A DNA stretch of 64,000 nt from Anthopleura xanthogrammica (GCA_964019055.1 OZ025215.1:7532284-7596283); one strand, 5' to 3'; counted from the stretch's first letter, positions 15,001 through 28,266 are shown. Program-made: numbers and translations. The notes: generated from the sequence alone by a model not told the origin.

Positions 15001-18000
15001 GGTGGGTTGTCAGTAGGATATTGGTAGGGTGTCAGCAAGTTGTTGGTAGGGTATCATTAGGAGGTTGGTGGGTTGTCAGTAGGATATTGGTAAGGTGTCA
15101 GTAGGAGGTTGGTGGGTTGTCAGTAGGATATTGGTAGGGTGTCAGCAAGTTGTTGGAAGGGTATCATTAGGAGGTTGGTGGGTTGTCAGTAGGATATTGG
15201 TAGGGTGTCAGCAGGTTGTTAGAAGGGTATCAATAGGAGGTTGGTGGGTTGTCAGTAGGATATTGGTAGGGTGTCAGCAAGTTGTTGGTAGGGTATCATT
15301 AGGAGGTTGGTGGTTGTCAGTAGGATATTGGTAAGGTGTCAGTAGGAGGTTGGTGGGTTGTCAGTAGGATATTGGTAGGGTGTCAGCAAGTTGTTGGAAG
15401 GGTATCATTAGGAGGTTGGTGGGTTGTCAGTAGGATATTGGTAGGGTGTCAGCAAGTTGTTGGTAGGGTATCATTAGGAGGTTGGTGGGATGTCAGTAGG
15501 ATATTGGTAGGGTGTCAGCAAGTTGTTGGTAGGGTATCATTAGGAGGTTGGTGGGTTGTCAGTGGGATATTGGTAGGGTGTCAGCAAGTTGTTGGAAAGG
15601 TATCATTAGGAGGTTGGTGGGTTGTCAGTAGGATATTGGAAGGGTGTCAGCAGGTTGTTAGAAGGGTATCGTTAGGAGGTTGGTGGGTTGTCAGTAGGAT
15701 ATTGGTAGGGTGTCAGCAAGTTGTTGGAAGGGTGTCAGTAGGAGGTTGGTGGGTTGTCAGTAGGATATTGGTAGGGTGTCAGCAAGTTGTTGGAAGGGTA
15801 TCATTAGGAGGTTGGTGGGATGTCAGTAGGATATTGGTAAGGTGTCAGTAGGAGGTTGGTGGGTTTTCAGTAGGATATTGGTAGGGTGTCAGCAAGTTGT
15901 TGGAAGGGTATCATTAGGAGGTTGGTGGGTTGTCAGTAGGATATTGGTAGGGTGTCAGCAAGTTGTTGGAAGGGTATCATTAGGAGGTTGGTGGGATGTC
16001 AGTAGGATATTGGTAGGGTGTCAGCAAGTTGTTGGTAGGGTATCATTAGGAGGTTGGTGGGTTGTCAGTAGGATATTGGTAGGGTGTCAGCAAGTTGTTG
16101 GTAGGGTATCATTAGGAGGTTGGTGGGTTGTCAGTAGGATATTGGCAGGGTGTCAGCAAGTTGTTGGTAGGGTATCATTAGGAGGTTGGTGGGTTGTCAG
16201 TAGGATATTGGAAGGGTGTCAGCAGGTTGTTAGAAGGGTATCATTAGGAGGTTGGTGGGTTGTCAGTAGGATATTGGAAGGGTGTCAGCAAGTTGTTGGA
16301 AGGGTATCAGTAGGAAGTTGGTGGGTTGTCAGTAGGATATTGGAAGGGTGTCAGCAAGTTGTTGGAAGGGTGTCAGTAGGAGGTTGGTGGGTTGTCAGTA
16401 GGATATTGGTAAGGTGTCAGTCGGAGGTTGGTGGGTTGTCAGTAGGATATTGTTAGGGTGTCAGTCGGAGGTTGGTGGGTTGTCAGTAGGATATTGGTAA
16501 GGTGTCAGTCGGAGGTTGGTGGGTTGTCAGTAGGATATTGGAAGGGTGTCAGCAAGTTGTTGGAAGGGTATCAGTAGGAAGTTGGTGGGTTGTCAGTAGG
16601 ATATTGGAAGGGTGTCAGCAAGTTGTTGGTAGGGTATCATTAGAAGGTTGGTGGGATGTCAGTAGGATATTGGCAGGGTGTCAGCAAGTTGTTGGAAGGG
16701 TATCAGTAGGAAGTTGGTGGGTTGTCAGTAGGATATTGGTAGGGTGTCAGCAGGTTGTTGGAAGGGTATCATTAGGAGGTTGGTGGGATGTCAGTAGGAT
16801 ATTGGAAGGGTGTCAGCAGGTTGTTGGAAGGGAATCATTAGGAGGTTGGTGGGATGTCAGTAGGATATTGGTAAGGTGTCAGTAGGAGGTTGGTGGGTTG
16901 TCAGTAGGATATTGGTAGGGTGTCAGCAAGTTGTTGGTAGGGTATCATTAGGAGGTTGGTGGGTTGTCAGTAGGATATTGGTAAGGTGTCAGTAGGAGGT
17001 TGGTGGGTTGTCAGTAGGATATTGGTAGGGTGTCAGCAAGTTGTTGGAAGGGTATCATTAGGAGGTTGGTGGGATGTCAGTAGGATATTGGTAAGGTGTC
17101 AGTAGGAGGTTGGTGGGTTTTCAGTAGGATATTGGTAGGGTGTCAGCAAGTTGTTGGAAGGGTATCATTAGGAGGTTGGTGGGTTGTCAGTAGGATATTG
17201 GTAGGGTGTCAGCAAGTTGTTGGTAGGGTATCATTAGGAGGTTGGTGGGTTGTCAGTAGGATATTGGTAAGGTGTCAGTAGGAGGTTGGTGGGTTGTCAG
17301 TAGGATATTGGTAGGGTGTCAGCAAGTTGTTGGAAGGGTGTCAGTAGGAGGTTGGTGGGTTGTCAGTAGGATATTGGTAGGGTGTCAGCAAGTTGTTGGT
17401 AGGGTATCATTAGGAGGTTGGTGGGATGTCAGTAGGATATTGGTAAGGTGTCAGTAGGAGGTTGGTGGGTTTTCAGTAGGATATTGGTAGGGTGTCAGCA
17501 AGTTGTTGGAAGGGTATCATTAGGAGGTTGGTGGGTTGTCAGTAGGATATTGGTAGGGTGTCAGCAAGTTGTTGGAAGGGTATCATTAGGAGGTTGGTGG
17601 GATGTCAGTAGGATATTGGTAGGGTGTCAGCAAGTTGTTGGTAGGGTATCATTAGGAGGTTGGTGGGTTGTCAGTAGGATATTGGTAGGGTGTCAGCAAG
17701 TTGTTGGTAGGGTATCATTAGGAGGTTGGTGGGTTGTCAGTAGGATATTGGAAGGGTGTCAGCAAGTTGTTGGTAGGGTATCATTAGGAGGTTGGTGGGA
17801 TGTCAGTAGGATATTGGCAGGGTGTCAGCAAGTTGTTGGAAGGGTATCAGTAGGAAGTTGGTGGGTTGTCAGTAGGATATTGGTAGGGTGTCAGCAGGTT
17901 GTTGGAAGGGTATCATTAGGAGGTTGGTGGGATGTCAGTAGGATATTGGTAAGGTGTCAGTAGGAGGTTGGTGGGTTGTCAGTAGGATATTGGTAGGGTG

Positions 18001-21000
18001 TCAGCAAGTTGTTGGTAGGGTATCATTAGGAGGTTGGTGGGTTGTCAGTAGGATATTGGTAAGGTGTCAGTAGGAGGTTGGTGGGTTGTCAGTAGGATAT
18101 TGGTAGGGTGTCAGCAAGTTGTTGGAAGGGTGTCAGTAGGAGGTTGGTGGGTTGTCAGTAGGATATTGGTAGGGTGTCAGCAAGTTGTTGGTAGGGTATC
18201 ATTAGGAGGTTGGTGGGATGTCAGTAGGATATTGGTAAGGTGTCAGTAGGAGGTTGGTGGGTTTTCAGTAGGATATTGGTAGGGTGTCAGCAAGTTGTTG
18301 GAAGGGTATCATTAGGAGGTTGGTGGGTTGTCAGTAGGATATTGGTAGGGTGTCAGCAAGTTGTTGGAAGGGTATCATTAGGAGGTTGGTGGGATGTCAG
18401 TAGGATATTGGTAGGGTGTCAGCAAGTTGTTGGTAGGGTATCATTAGGAGGTTGGTGGGTTGTCAGTAGGATATTGGTAGGGTGTCAGCAAGTTGTTGGT
18501 AGGGTATCATTAGGAGGTTGGTGGGTTGTCAGTAGGATATTGGAAGGGTGTCAGCAAGTTGTTGGTAGGGTATCATTAGGAGGTTGGTGGGTTGTCAGTA
18601 GGATATTGGAAGGGTGTCAGCAGGTTGTTAGAAGGGTATCATTAGGAGGTTGGTGGGTTGTCAGTAGGATATTGGAAGGGTGTCAGCAAGTTGTTGGAAG
18701 GGTATCAGTAGGAAGTTGGTGGGTTGTCAGTAGGATATTGGAAGGGTGTCAGCAAGTTGTTGGAAGGGTGTCAGTAGGAGGTTGGTGGGTTGTCAGTAGG
18801 ATATTGGTAAGGTGTCAGTCGGAGGTTGGTGGGTTGTCAGTAGGATATTGTTAGGGTGTCAGTCGGAGGTTGGTGGGTTGTCAGTAGGATATTGGTAAGG
18901 TGTCAGTCGGAGGTTGGTGGGTTGTCAGTAGGATATTGGAAGGGTGTCAGCAAGTTGTTGGAAGGGTATCAGTAGGAAGTTGGTGGGTTGTCAGTAGGAT
19001 ATTGGAAGGGTGTCAGCAAGTTGTTGGTAGGGTATCATTAGAAGGTTGGTGGGATGTCAGTAGGATATTGGCAGGGTGTCAGCAAGTTGTTGGAAGGGTA
19101 TCAGTAGGAAGTTGGTGGGTTGTCAGTAGGATATTGGTAGGGTGTCAGCAGGTTGTTGGAAGGGTATCATTAGGAGGTTGGTGGGATGTCAGTAGGATAT
19201 TGGAAGGGTGTCAGCAGGTTGTTGGAAGGGTATCATTAGGAGGTTGGTGGGATGTCAGTAGGATATTGGTAAGGTGTCAGTAGGAGGTTGGTGGGTTGTC
19301 AGTAGGATATTGGTAGGGTGTCAGCAAGTTGTTGGTAGGGTATCATTAGGAGGTTGGTGGGTTGTCAGTAGGATATTGGTAAGGTGTCAGTAGGAGGTTG
19401 GTGGGTTGTCAGTAGGATATTGGTAGGGTGTCAGCAAGTTGTTGGAAGGGTATCATTAGGAGGTTGGTGGGATGTCAGTAGGATATTGGTAAGGTGTCAG
19501 TAGGAGGTTGGTGGGTTTTCAGTAGGATATTGGTAGGGTGTCAGCAAGTTGTTGGAAGGGTATCATTAGGAGGTTGGTGGGTTGTCAGTAGGATATTGGT
19601 AGGGTGTCAGCAAGTTCTTGGTAGGGTATCATTAGGAGGTTGGTGGGTTGTCAGTAGGATATTGGTAGGGTGTCAGCAGGTTGTTAGAAGGGTATCATTA
19701 GGAGGTTGGTGGGTTGTCAGTAGGATATTGGTAGGGTGTCAGCAAGTTGTTGGTAGGGTATCATTAGGAGGTTGGTGGGTTGTCAGTAGGATATTGGTAA
19801 GGTGTCAGTAGGAGGTTGGTGGGTTGTCCGTAGGATATTGGTAGGGTGTCAGCAAGTTGTTGGAAGGGTATCATTAGGAGGTTGGTGGGTTGTCAGTAGG
19901 ATATTGGTAGGGTGTCAGCAGGTTGTTAGAAGGGTATCAATAGGAGGTTGGTGGGTTGTCAGTAGGATATTGGTAGGGTGTCAGCAAGTTGTTGGTAGGG
20001 TATCATTAGGAGGTTGGTGGGTTGTCAGTATGATATTGGTAAGGTGTCAGTAGGAGGTTGGTGGGTTGTCAGTAGGATATTGGTAGGGTGTCAGCAAGTT
20101 GTTGGAAGGGTATCATTAGGAGGTTGGTGGGTTGTCAGTAGGATATTGGAAGGGTGTCAGCAGGTTGTTAGAAGGGTATCGTTAGGAGGTTGGTGGGTTG
20201 TCAGTAGGATATTGGTAGGGTGTCAGCAAGTTGTTGGAAGGGTGTCAGTAGGAGGTTGGTGGGTTGTCAGTAGGATATTGGTAGGGTGTCAGCAAGTTGT
20301 TGGAAGGGTATCATTAGGAGGTTGGTGGGATGTCAGTAGGATATTGGTAAGGTGTCAGTAGGAGGTTGGTGGGATGTCAGTAGGATATTGGTAGGGTGTC
20401 AGCAAGTTGTTGGAAGGGTATCATTAGGAGGTTGGTGGGTTGTCAGTAGGATATTGGAAGGGTGTCAGCAAGTTCTTGGAAGGGTATCATTAGGAGGTTG
20501 GTGGGATGTCAGTAGGATATTGGTAGGGTGTCAGCAAGTTGTTGGTAGGGTATCATTAGGAGGTTGGTGGGTTGTCAGTAGGATATTGGTAGGGTGTCAG
20601 CAAGTTGTTGGTAGGGTATCATTAGGAGGTTGGTGGGTTGTCAGTAGGATATTGGCAGGGTGTCAGCAAGTTGTTGGTAGGGTATCATTAGGAGGTTGGT
20701 GGGTTGTCAGTAGGATATTGGAAGGGTGTCAGCAGGTTGTTAGAAGGGTATCATTAGGAGGTTGGTGGGTTGTCAGTAGGATATTGGAAGGGTGTCAGCA
20801 AGTTGTTGGAAGGGTATCAGTAGGAAGTTGGTGGGTTGTCAGTAGGATATTGGAAGGGTGTCAGCAAGTTGTTGGAAGGGTGTCAGTAGGAGGTTGGTGG
20901 GTTGTCAGTAGGATATTGGTAAGGTGTCAGTCGGAGGTTGGTGGGTTGTCAGTAGGATATTGTTAGGGTGTCAGTCGGAGGTTGGTGGGTTGTCAGTAGG

Positions 21001-24000
21001 ATATTGGTAAGGTGTCAGTCGGAGGTTGGTGGGTTGTCAGTAGGATATTGGAAGGGTGTCAGCAAGTTGTTGGAAGGGTATCAGTAGGAAGTTGGTGGGT
21101 TGTCAGTAGGATATTGGAAGGGTGTCAGCAAGTTGTTGGTAGGGTATCATTAGAAGGTTGGTGGGATGTCAGTAGGATATTGGCAGGGTGTCAGCAAGTT
21201 GTTGGAAGGGTATCAGTAGGAAGTTGGTGGGTTGTCAGTAGGATATTGGTAGGGTGTCAGCAGGTTGTTGGAAGGGTATCATTAGGAGGTTGGTGGGATG
21301 TCAGTAGGATATTGGAAGGGTGTCAGCAGGTTGTTGGAAGGGTATCATTAGGAGGTTGGTGGGATGTCAGTAGGATATTGGTAAGGTGTCAGTAGGAGGT
21401 TGGTGGGTTGTCAGTAGGATATTGGTAGGGTGTCAGCAAGTTGTTGGTAGGGTATCATTAGGAGGTTGGTGGGTTGTCAGTAGGATATTGGTAAGGTGTC
21501 AGTAGGAGGTTGGTGGGTTGTCAGTAGGATATTGGTAGGGTGTCAGCAAGTTGTTGGAAGGGTATCATTAGGAGGTTGGTGGGATGTCAGTAGGATATTG
21601 GTAAGGTGTCAGTAGGAGGTTGGTGGGTTTTCAGTAGGATATTGGTAGGGTGTCAGCAAGTTGTTGGAAGGGTATCATTAGGAGGTTGGTGGGTTGTCAG
21701 TAGGATATTGGTAGGGTGTCAGCAAGTTGTTGGTAGGGTATCATTAGGAGGTTGGTGGGTTGTCAGTAGGATATTGGTAGGGTGTCAGCAGGTTGTTAGA
21801 AGGGTATCATTAGGAGGTTGGTGGGTTGTCAGTAGGATATTGGTAGGGTGTCAGCAAGTTGTTGGTAGGGTATCATTAGGAGGTTGGTGGGTTGTCAGTA
21901 GGATATTGGTAAGGTGTCAGTAGGAGGTTGGTGGGTTGTCAGTAGGATATTGGTAGGGTGTCAGCAAGTTGTTGGAAGGGTATCATTAGGAGGTTGGTGG
22001 GTTGTCAGTAGGATATTGGTAGGGTGTCAGCAAGTTGTTGGTAGGGTATCATTAGGAGGTTGGTGGGATGTCAGTAGGATATTGGTAGGGTGTCAGCAAG
22101 TTGATGGTAGGGTATCATTAGGAGGTTGGTGGGTTGTCAGTAGGATATTGGTAGGGTGTCAGCAAGTTGTTGGTAGGGTATCATTAGGAGGTTGGTGGGT
22201 TGTCAGTAGGATATTGGTAGGGTGTCAGCAAGTTGTTGGAAGGGTATCATTAGGAGGTTGGTGGGTTGTCAGTGGGATATTGGAAGGGTGTCAGCAAGTT
22301 GTTGGTAGGGTATCATTAGAAGGTTGGTGGGATGTCAGTAGGATATTGGTAGGGTGTCAGCAAGTTGTTGGAAGGGTGTCAGTAGGAGGTTGGTGGGTTG
22401 TCAGTAGGATATTGGTAGGGTGTCAGCAGGTTGTTGGAAGGGTATCATTAGGAGGTTGGTGGGATGTCAGTAGGATATTGGAAGGGTGTCAGCAGGTTGT
22501 TGGAAGGGTATCATTAGGAGGTTGGTGGGATGTCAGTAGGATATTGGTAAGGTGTCAGTAGGAGGTTGGTGGGTTGTCAGTAGGATATTGGTAGGGTGTC
22601 AGCAAGTTGTTGGTAGGGTATCATTAGGAGGTTGGTGGGTTGTCAGTAGGATATTGGTAAGGTGTCAGTAGGAGGTTGGTGGGTTGTCAGTAGGATATTG
22701 GTAGGGTGTCAGCAAGTTGTTGGAAGGGTATCATTAGGAGGTTGGTGGGATGTCAGTAGGATATTGGTAAGGTGTCAGTAGGAGGTTGGTGGGTTTTCAG
22801 TAGGATATTGGTAGGGTGTCAGCAAGTTGTTGGAAGGGTATCATTAGGAGGTTGGTGGGTTGTCAGTAGGATATTGGTAGGGTGTCAGCAAGTTGTTGGT
22901 AGGGTATCATTAGGAGGTTGGTGGGTTGTCAGTAGGATATTGATAGGGTGTCAGCAGGTTGTTAGAAGGGTATCATTAGGAGGTTGGTGGGTTGTCAGTA
23001 GGATATTGGTAGGGTGTCAGCAAGTTGTTGGTAGGGTATCATTAGGAGGTTGGTGGGTTGTCAGTAGGATATTGGTAAGGTGTCAGTAGGAGGTTGGTGG
23101 GTTGTCAGTAGGATATTGGTAGGGTGTCAGCAAGTTGTTGGAAGGGTATCATTAGGAGGTTGGTGGGTTGTCAGTAGGATATTGGTAGGGTGTCAGCAGG
23201 TTGTTAGAAGGGTATCAATAGGAGGTTGGTGGGTTGTCAGTAGGATATTGGTAGGGTGTCAGCAAGTTGTTGGTAGGGTATCATTAGGAGGTTGGTGGGT
23301 TGTCAGTAGGATATTGGTAAGGTGTCAGTAGGAGGTTGGTGGGTTGTCAGTAGGATATTGGTAGGGTGTCAGCAGGTTGTTGGAAGGGTATCATTAGGAG
23401 GTTGGTGGGTTGTCAGTAGGATATTGGTAGGGTGTCAGCAAGTTGTTGGTAGGGTATCATTAGGAGGTTGGTGGGATGTCAGTAGGATATTGGTAGGGTG
23501 TCAGCAAGTTGTTGGTAGGGTATCATTAGGAGGTTGGTGGGTTGTCAGTAGGATATTGGTAGGGTGTCAGCAAGTTGTTGGAAAGGTATCATTAGGAGGT
23601 TGGTGGGTTGTCAGTAGGATATTGGAAGGGTGTCAGCAGGTTGTTAGAAGGGTATCGTTAGGAGGTTGGTGGGTTGTCAGTAGGATATTGGTAGGGTGTC
23701 AGCAAGTTGTTGGAAGGGTGTCAGTAGGAGGTTGGTGGGTTGTCAGTAGGATATTGGTAGGGTGTCAGCAAGTTGTTGGAAGGGTATCATTAGGAGGTTG
23801 GTGGGATGTCAGTAGGATATTGGTAAGGTGTCAGTAGGAGGTTGGTGGGTTTTCAGTAGGATATTGGTAGGGTGTCAGCAAGTTGTTGGAAGGGTATCAT
23901 TAGGAGGTTGGTGGGTTGTCAGTAGGATATTGGTAGGGTGTCAGCAAGTTGTTGGTAGGGTATCATTAGGAGGTTGGTGGGTTGTCAGTAGGATATTGGT

Positions 24001-27000
24001 AGGGTGTCAGCAGGTTGTTAGAAGGGTATCATTAGGAGGTTGGTGGGTTGTCAGTAGGATATTGGTAGGGTGTCAGCAAGTTGTTGGTAGGGTATCATTA
24101 GGAGGTTGGTGGGTTGTCAGTAGGATATTGGTAAGGTGTCAGTAGGAGGTTGGTGGGTTGTCAGTAGGATATTGGTAGGGTGTCAGCAAGTTGTTGGAAG
24201 GGTATCATTAGGAGGTTGGTGGGTTGTCAGTAGGATATTGGTAAGGTGTCAGTAGGAGGTTGGTGGGTTGTCAGTAGGATATTGGTAGGGTGTCAGCAAG
24301 TTGTTGGAAGGGTATCATTAGGAGGTTGGTGGGTTGTCAGTAGGATATTGGTAGGGTGTCAGCAAGTTGTTGGTAGGGTATCATTAGGAGGTTGGTGGGA
24401 TGTCAGTAGGATATTGGTAGGGTGTCAGCAAGTTGTTGGTAGGGTATCATTAGGAGGTTGGTGGGTTGTCAGTAGGATATTGGTAGGGTGTCAGCAAGTT
24501 GTTGGAAAGGTATCATTAGGAGGTTGGTGGGTTGTCAGTAGGATATTGGAAGGGTGTCAGCAGGTTGTTGGTAGGGTATCGTTAGGAGGTTGGTGGGTTG
24601 TCAGTAGGATATTGGTAGGGTGTCAGCAAGTTGTTGGAAGGGTGTCAGTAGGAGGTTGGTGGGTTGTCAGTAGGATATTGGTAGGGTGTCAGCAAGTTGT
24701 TGGAAGGGTATCATTAGGAGGTTGGTGGGATGTCAGTAGGATATTGGTAAGGTGTCAGTAGGAGGTTGGTGGGTTTTCAGTAGGATATTGGTAGGGTGTC
24801 AGCAAGTTGTTGGAAGGGTATCATTAGGAGGTTGGTGGGTTGTCAGTAGGATATTGGAAGGGTGTCAGCAAGTTCTTGGAAGGGTATCATTAGGAGGTTG
24901 GTGGGATGTCAGTAGGATATTGGTAGGGTGTCAGCAAGTTGTTGGTAGGGTATCATTAGGAGGTTGGTGGGTTGTCAGTAGGATATTGGTAGGGTGTCAG
25001 CAAGTTGTTGGTAGGGTATCATTAGGAGGTTGGTGGGTTGTCAGTAGGATATTGGCAGGGTGTCAGCAAGTTGTTGGTAGGGTATCATTAGGAGGTTGGT
25101 GGGTTGTCAGTAGGATATTGGAAGGGTGTCAGCAGGTTGTTAGAAGGGTATCATTAGGAGGTTGGTGGGTTGTCAGTAGGATATTGGAAGGGTGTCAGCA
25201 AGTTGTTGGAAGGGTATCAGTAGGAAGTTGGTGGGTTGTCAGTAGGATATTGGAAGGGTGTCAGCAAGTTGTTGGAAGGGTGTCAGTAGGAAGTTGGTGG
25301 GTTGTCAGTAGGATATTGTTAGGGTGTCAGTCGGAGGTTGGTGGGTTGTCAGTAGGATATTGGTAAGGTGTCAGTCGGAGGTTGGTGGGTTGTCAGTAGG
25401 ATATTGGAAGGGTGTCAGCAAGTTGTTGGAAGGGTATCAGTAGGAAGTTGGTGGGTTGTCAGTAGGATATTGGAAGGGTGTCAGCAAGTTGTTGGTAGGG
25501 TATCATTAGAAGGTTGGTGGGATGTCAGTAGGATATTGGCAGGGTGTCAGCAAGTTGTTGGAAGGGTATCAGTAGGAAGTTGGTGGGTTGTCAGTAGGAT
25601 ATTGGTAGGGTGTCAGCAGGTTGTTGGAAGGGTATCATTAGGAGGTTGGTGGGATGTCAGTAGGATATTGGAAGGGTGTCAGCAGGTTGTTGGAAGGGTA
25701 TCATTAGGAGGTTGGTGGGATGTCAGTAGGATATTGGTAAGGTGTCAGTAGGAGGTTGGTGGGTTGTCAGTAGGATATTGGTAGGGTGTCAGCAAGTTGT
25801 TGGTAGGGTATCATTAGGAGGTTGGTGGGTTGTCAGTAGGATATTGGTAAGGTGTCAGTAGGAGGTTGGTGGGTTGTCAGTAGGATATTGGTAGGGTGTC
25901 AGCAAGTTGTTGGAAGGGTATCATTAGGAGGTTGGTGGGATGTCAGTAGGATATTGGTAAGGTGTCAGTAGGAGGTTGGTGGGTTTTCAGTAGGATATTG
26001 GTAGGGTGTCAGCAAGTTGTTGGAAGGGTATCATTAGGAGGTTGGTGGGTTGTCAGTAGGATATTGGTAGGGTGTCAGCAAGTTGTTGGTAGGGTATCAT
26101 TAGGAGGTTGGTGGGTTGTCAGTAGGATATTGGTAGGGTGTCAGCAGGTTGTAAGAAGGGTATCATTAGGAGGTTGGTGGGTTGTCAGTAGGATATTGGT
26201 AGGGTGTCAGCAAGTTGTTGGTAGGGTATCATTAGGAGGTTGGTGGGTTGTCAGTAGGATATTGGTAAGGTGTCAGTAGGAGGTTGGTGGGTTGTCAGTA
26301 GGATATTGGTAGGGTGTCAGCAAGTTGTTGGAAGGGTATCATTAGGAGGTTGGTGGGTTGTCAGTAGGATATTGGTAGGGTGTCAGCAAGTTGTTGGTAG
26401 GGTATCATTAGGAGGTTGGTGGGATGTCAGTAGGATATTGGTAGGGTGTCAGCAAGTTGTTGGTAGGGTATCATTAGGAGGTTGGTGGGTTGTCAGTAGG
26501 ATATTGGTAGGGTGTCAGCAAGTTGTTGGTAGGGTATCATTAGGAGGTTGGTGGGTTGTCAGTAGGATATTGGTAGGGTGTCAGCAAGTTGTTGGAAGGG
26601 TATCATTAGGAGGTTGGTGGGTTGTCAGTAGGATATTGGAAGGGTGTCAGCAGGTTGTTAGAAGGGTATCGTTAGGAGGTTGGTGGGTTGTCAGTAGGAT
26701 ATTGGTAGGGTGTCAGCAAGTTGTTGGAAGGGTGTCAGTAGGAGGTTGGTGGGTTGTCAGTAGGATATTGGTAGGGTGTCAGCAGGTTGTTAGAAGGGTA
26801 TCATTAGGAGGTTGGTGGGTTGTCAGTAGGATATTGGTAGGGTGTCAGCAAGTTGTTGGAAGGGTGTCAGTAGGAGGTTGGTGGGTTGTCAGTAGGATAT
26901 TGGAAGGGTGTCAGCAAGTTGTTGGAAGGGTATCAGTAGGAAGTTGGTGGGTTGTCAGTAGGATATTGGAAGGGTGTCAGCAAGTTGTTGGAAGGGTGTC

Positions 27001-27838
27001 AGTAGGAGGTTGGTGGGTTGTCAGTAGGATATTGGTAAGGTGTCAGTCGGAGGTTGGTGGGTTGTCAGTAGGATATTGTTAGGGTGTCAGCAGGTTGTTG
27101 GTAGGGTAGGTATCATTAGGAGGTTGGTGGGTTGTCAGTAGGATATTGGTAGGGTGTCAGTCGGAGGTTGGTGGGTTGTCAGTAGGATATTGGTAAGGTG
27201 TCAGTCGGAGGTTGGTGGGTTGTCAGTAGGATATTGTTAGGGTGTCAGTCGGAGGTTGGTGGGTTGTCAGTAGGATATTGGTAAGGTGTCAGTCGGAGGT
27301 TGGTGGGTTGTCAGTAGGATATTGGAAGGGTGTCAGCAAGTTGTTGGAAGGGTATCAGTAGGAAGTTGGTTGGTTGTCAGTAGGATATTGGAAGGGTGTC
27401 AGCAAGTTGTTGGAAGGGTGTCAGTAGGAGGTTGGTGGGTTGTCAGTAGGATATTGGTAAGGTGTCAGTCGGAGGTTGGTGGGTTGTCAGTAGGATATTG
27501 TTAGGGTGTCAGCAGGTTGTTGGTAGGGTAGGTATCATTAGGAGGTTGGTGGGTTGTCAGTAGGATATTGGTAGGGTGTCAGTCGGAGGTTGGTGGGTTG
27601 TCAGTAGGATATTGGTAAGGTGTCAGTCGGAGGTTGGTGGGTTGTCAGTAGGATATTGTTAGGGTGTCAGCAGGTTGTTGGTAGGGTAGGTATCATTAGG
27701 AGGTTGGTGGGTTGTCAGTAGGATATTGTTAGGGTGTCAGTCGGAGGTTGGTGGTTTGTCAGTAGGATATTGGCAGGGTGTCAGTCGGAGGTTGGTGGGT
27801 TGTCAGTAGGATATTGGTAGGCTGTCTGTTGGTCATTA
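1..27838 (+). repeat. 22-bp minisatellite array with 66-bp higher-order units
   Basis: The sequence is tandemly repeated from base 1 to about 27838. Three related 22-bp monomers (beginning GGTTGGTGGG, TATTGGTAGG and TGTTGGTAGG, sharing TTGGTRGGGTGTCAGTARG) follow each other to make 66-bp trimers; 44-bp dimers are interspersed. The plus strand is G/T-rich and C-poor. A landmark variant with TTGTTAGGG recurs at about 1830, 2990, 4728, 6334, 8490, 10798, 11987, 14143, 16452, 18850, 20962 and 25318. The right edge (27080-27838) is more diverged and contains three copies of a variant with a 4-bp AGGT insertion. The array starts in mid-unit, so it extends beyond the window. It lies on the 3' side of gene B exon 2 and so is probably intronic to gene B. 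No convincing gene is present inside. Confidence 0.97.
5330..16640. repeat. 5,653-bp tandem segmental duplication within the minisatellite
   Basis: The block from about 5330 to 10982 is repeated at about 10983 to 16640 with a constant offset of 5653 bp. The copies share private variants: GTCTCAG instead of GTGTCAG at 9311 and 14964, and a one-base deletion giving GGTGGTTGTC at about 9658 and 15311. The offset is one base short of 257 monomers because of that deletion. The first 1.9 kb of the window matches 8976-10900 with an offset of 8975, giving a third copy of part of the block. A smaller tandem duplication of 1738 bp (79 monomers) links about 3040-4190 with 4778-5930. Confidence 0.85.
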
Positions 27839-28173
27839 GGTTGTTGCATTCTTTAATATTACCCTATAGTATTATATATTTCACACTAGGAAACACTTAG
27901 TTTACCAGCTGTAAGAAAAATTAAGGGTTAAAAAGATTGTTGTTGCAATTCGAGCGGCCCCCGCTCAAGTCTTAAGAGTCATATAACTCTTGGAAATCAA
28001 GGAGATGGATGGCAAAGAATTGCTTTAATTTTTCATACATCACATAATATACTTCAACTTTTTTTCTCTAAATTTTTGAAAACACGTATTTAGAAGAGAC
28101 TTGGAGCTAGGGCCGCTTGGCTAAGCATCGCTATAATTGGTCGGTTTGTGCATGCACTGGACAGCTGGTATAC
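27839..28173. other. Unique sequence between gene B exon 2 and the minisatellite
   Basis: This is about 335 bp of AT-rich, non-repetitive sequence. The minus strand was read for a counterpart of gene A exon 3 (motif SLPVWKYILDV). None was found, and no long open frame with splice sites is present. Confidence 0.6.
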
Positions 28174-28266
28174 CTTAAAAAATCTTCAAGCAATGTACAT
28201 GCATCCTTTTTTGCTTTGAGCTTTTCCAGGAAATTGTTAACCTCATCTAGGTCTATTTTGTAACAC
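28174..28266 (-). CDS. Gene B exon 2
   Basis: The exon lies between a pyrimidine-rich acceptor (TTCTTACAG) and a GTATACC donor. It reads CYKIDLDEVNNFLEKLK...TLLEDFLR and aligns with gene A exon 2 (CYDLSKDEVDTFSKNLK...GILGEFGR). Both copies enter in phase 2 and leave in phase 2. The length is 93 bp here and 96 bp in gene A. Confidence 0.75.

Noticed and set aside
159..27504. Dozens of plus-strand open frames encoding repeated GGWWVVSRILVGCQQVVGRVS peptides
   Set aside because: They start at GTG, follow the 66-bp (22-codon) period, and are broken wherever a 44-bp dimer shifts the frame. They are a by-product of the minisatellite.
1..27838. CRISPR array
   Set aside because: There are no unique spacers between repeats, the repeats are contiguous, and the context is eukaryotic.
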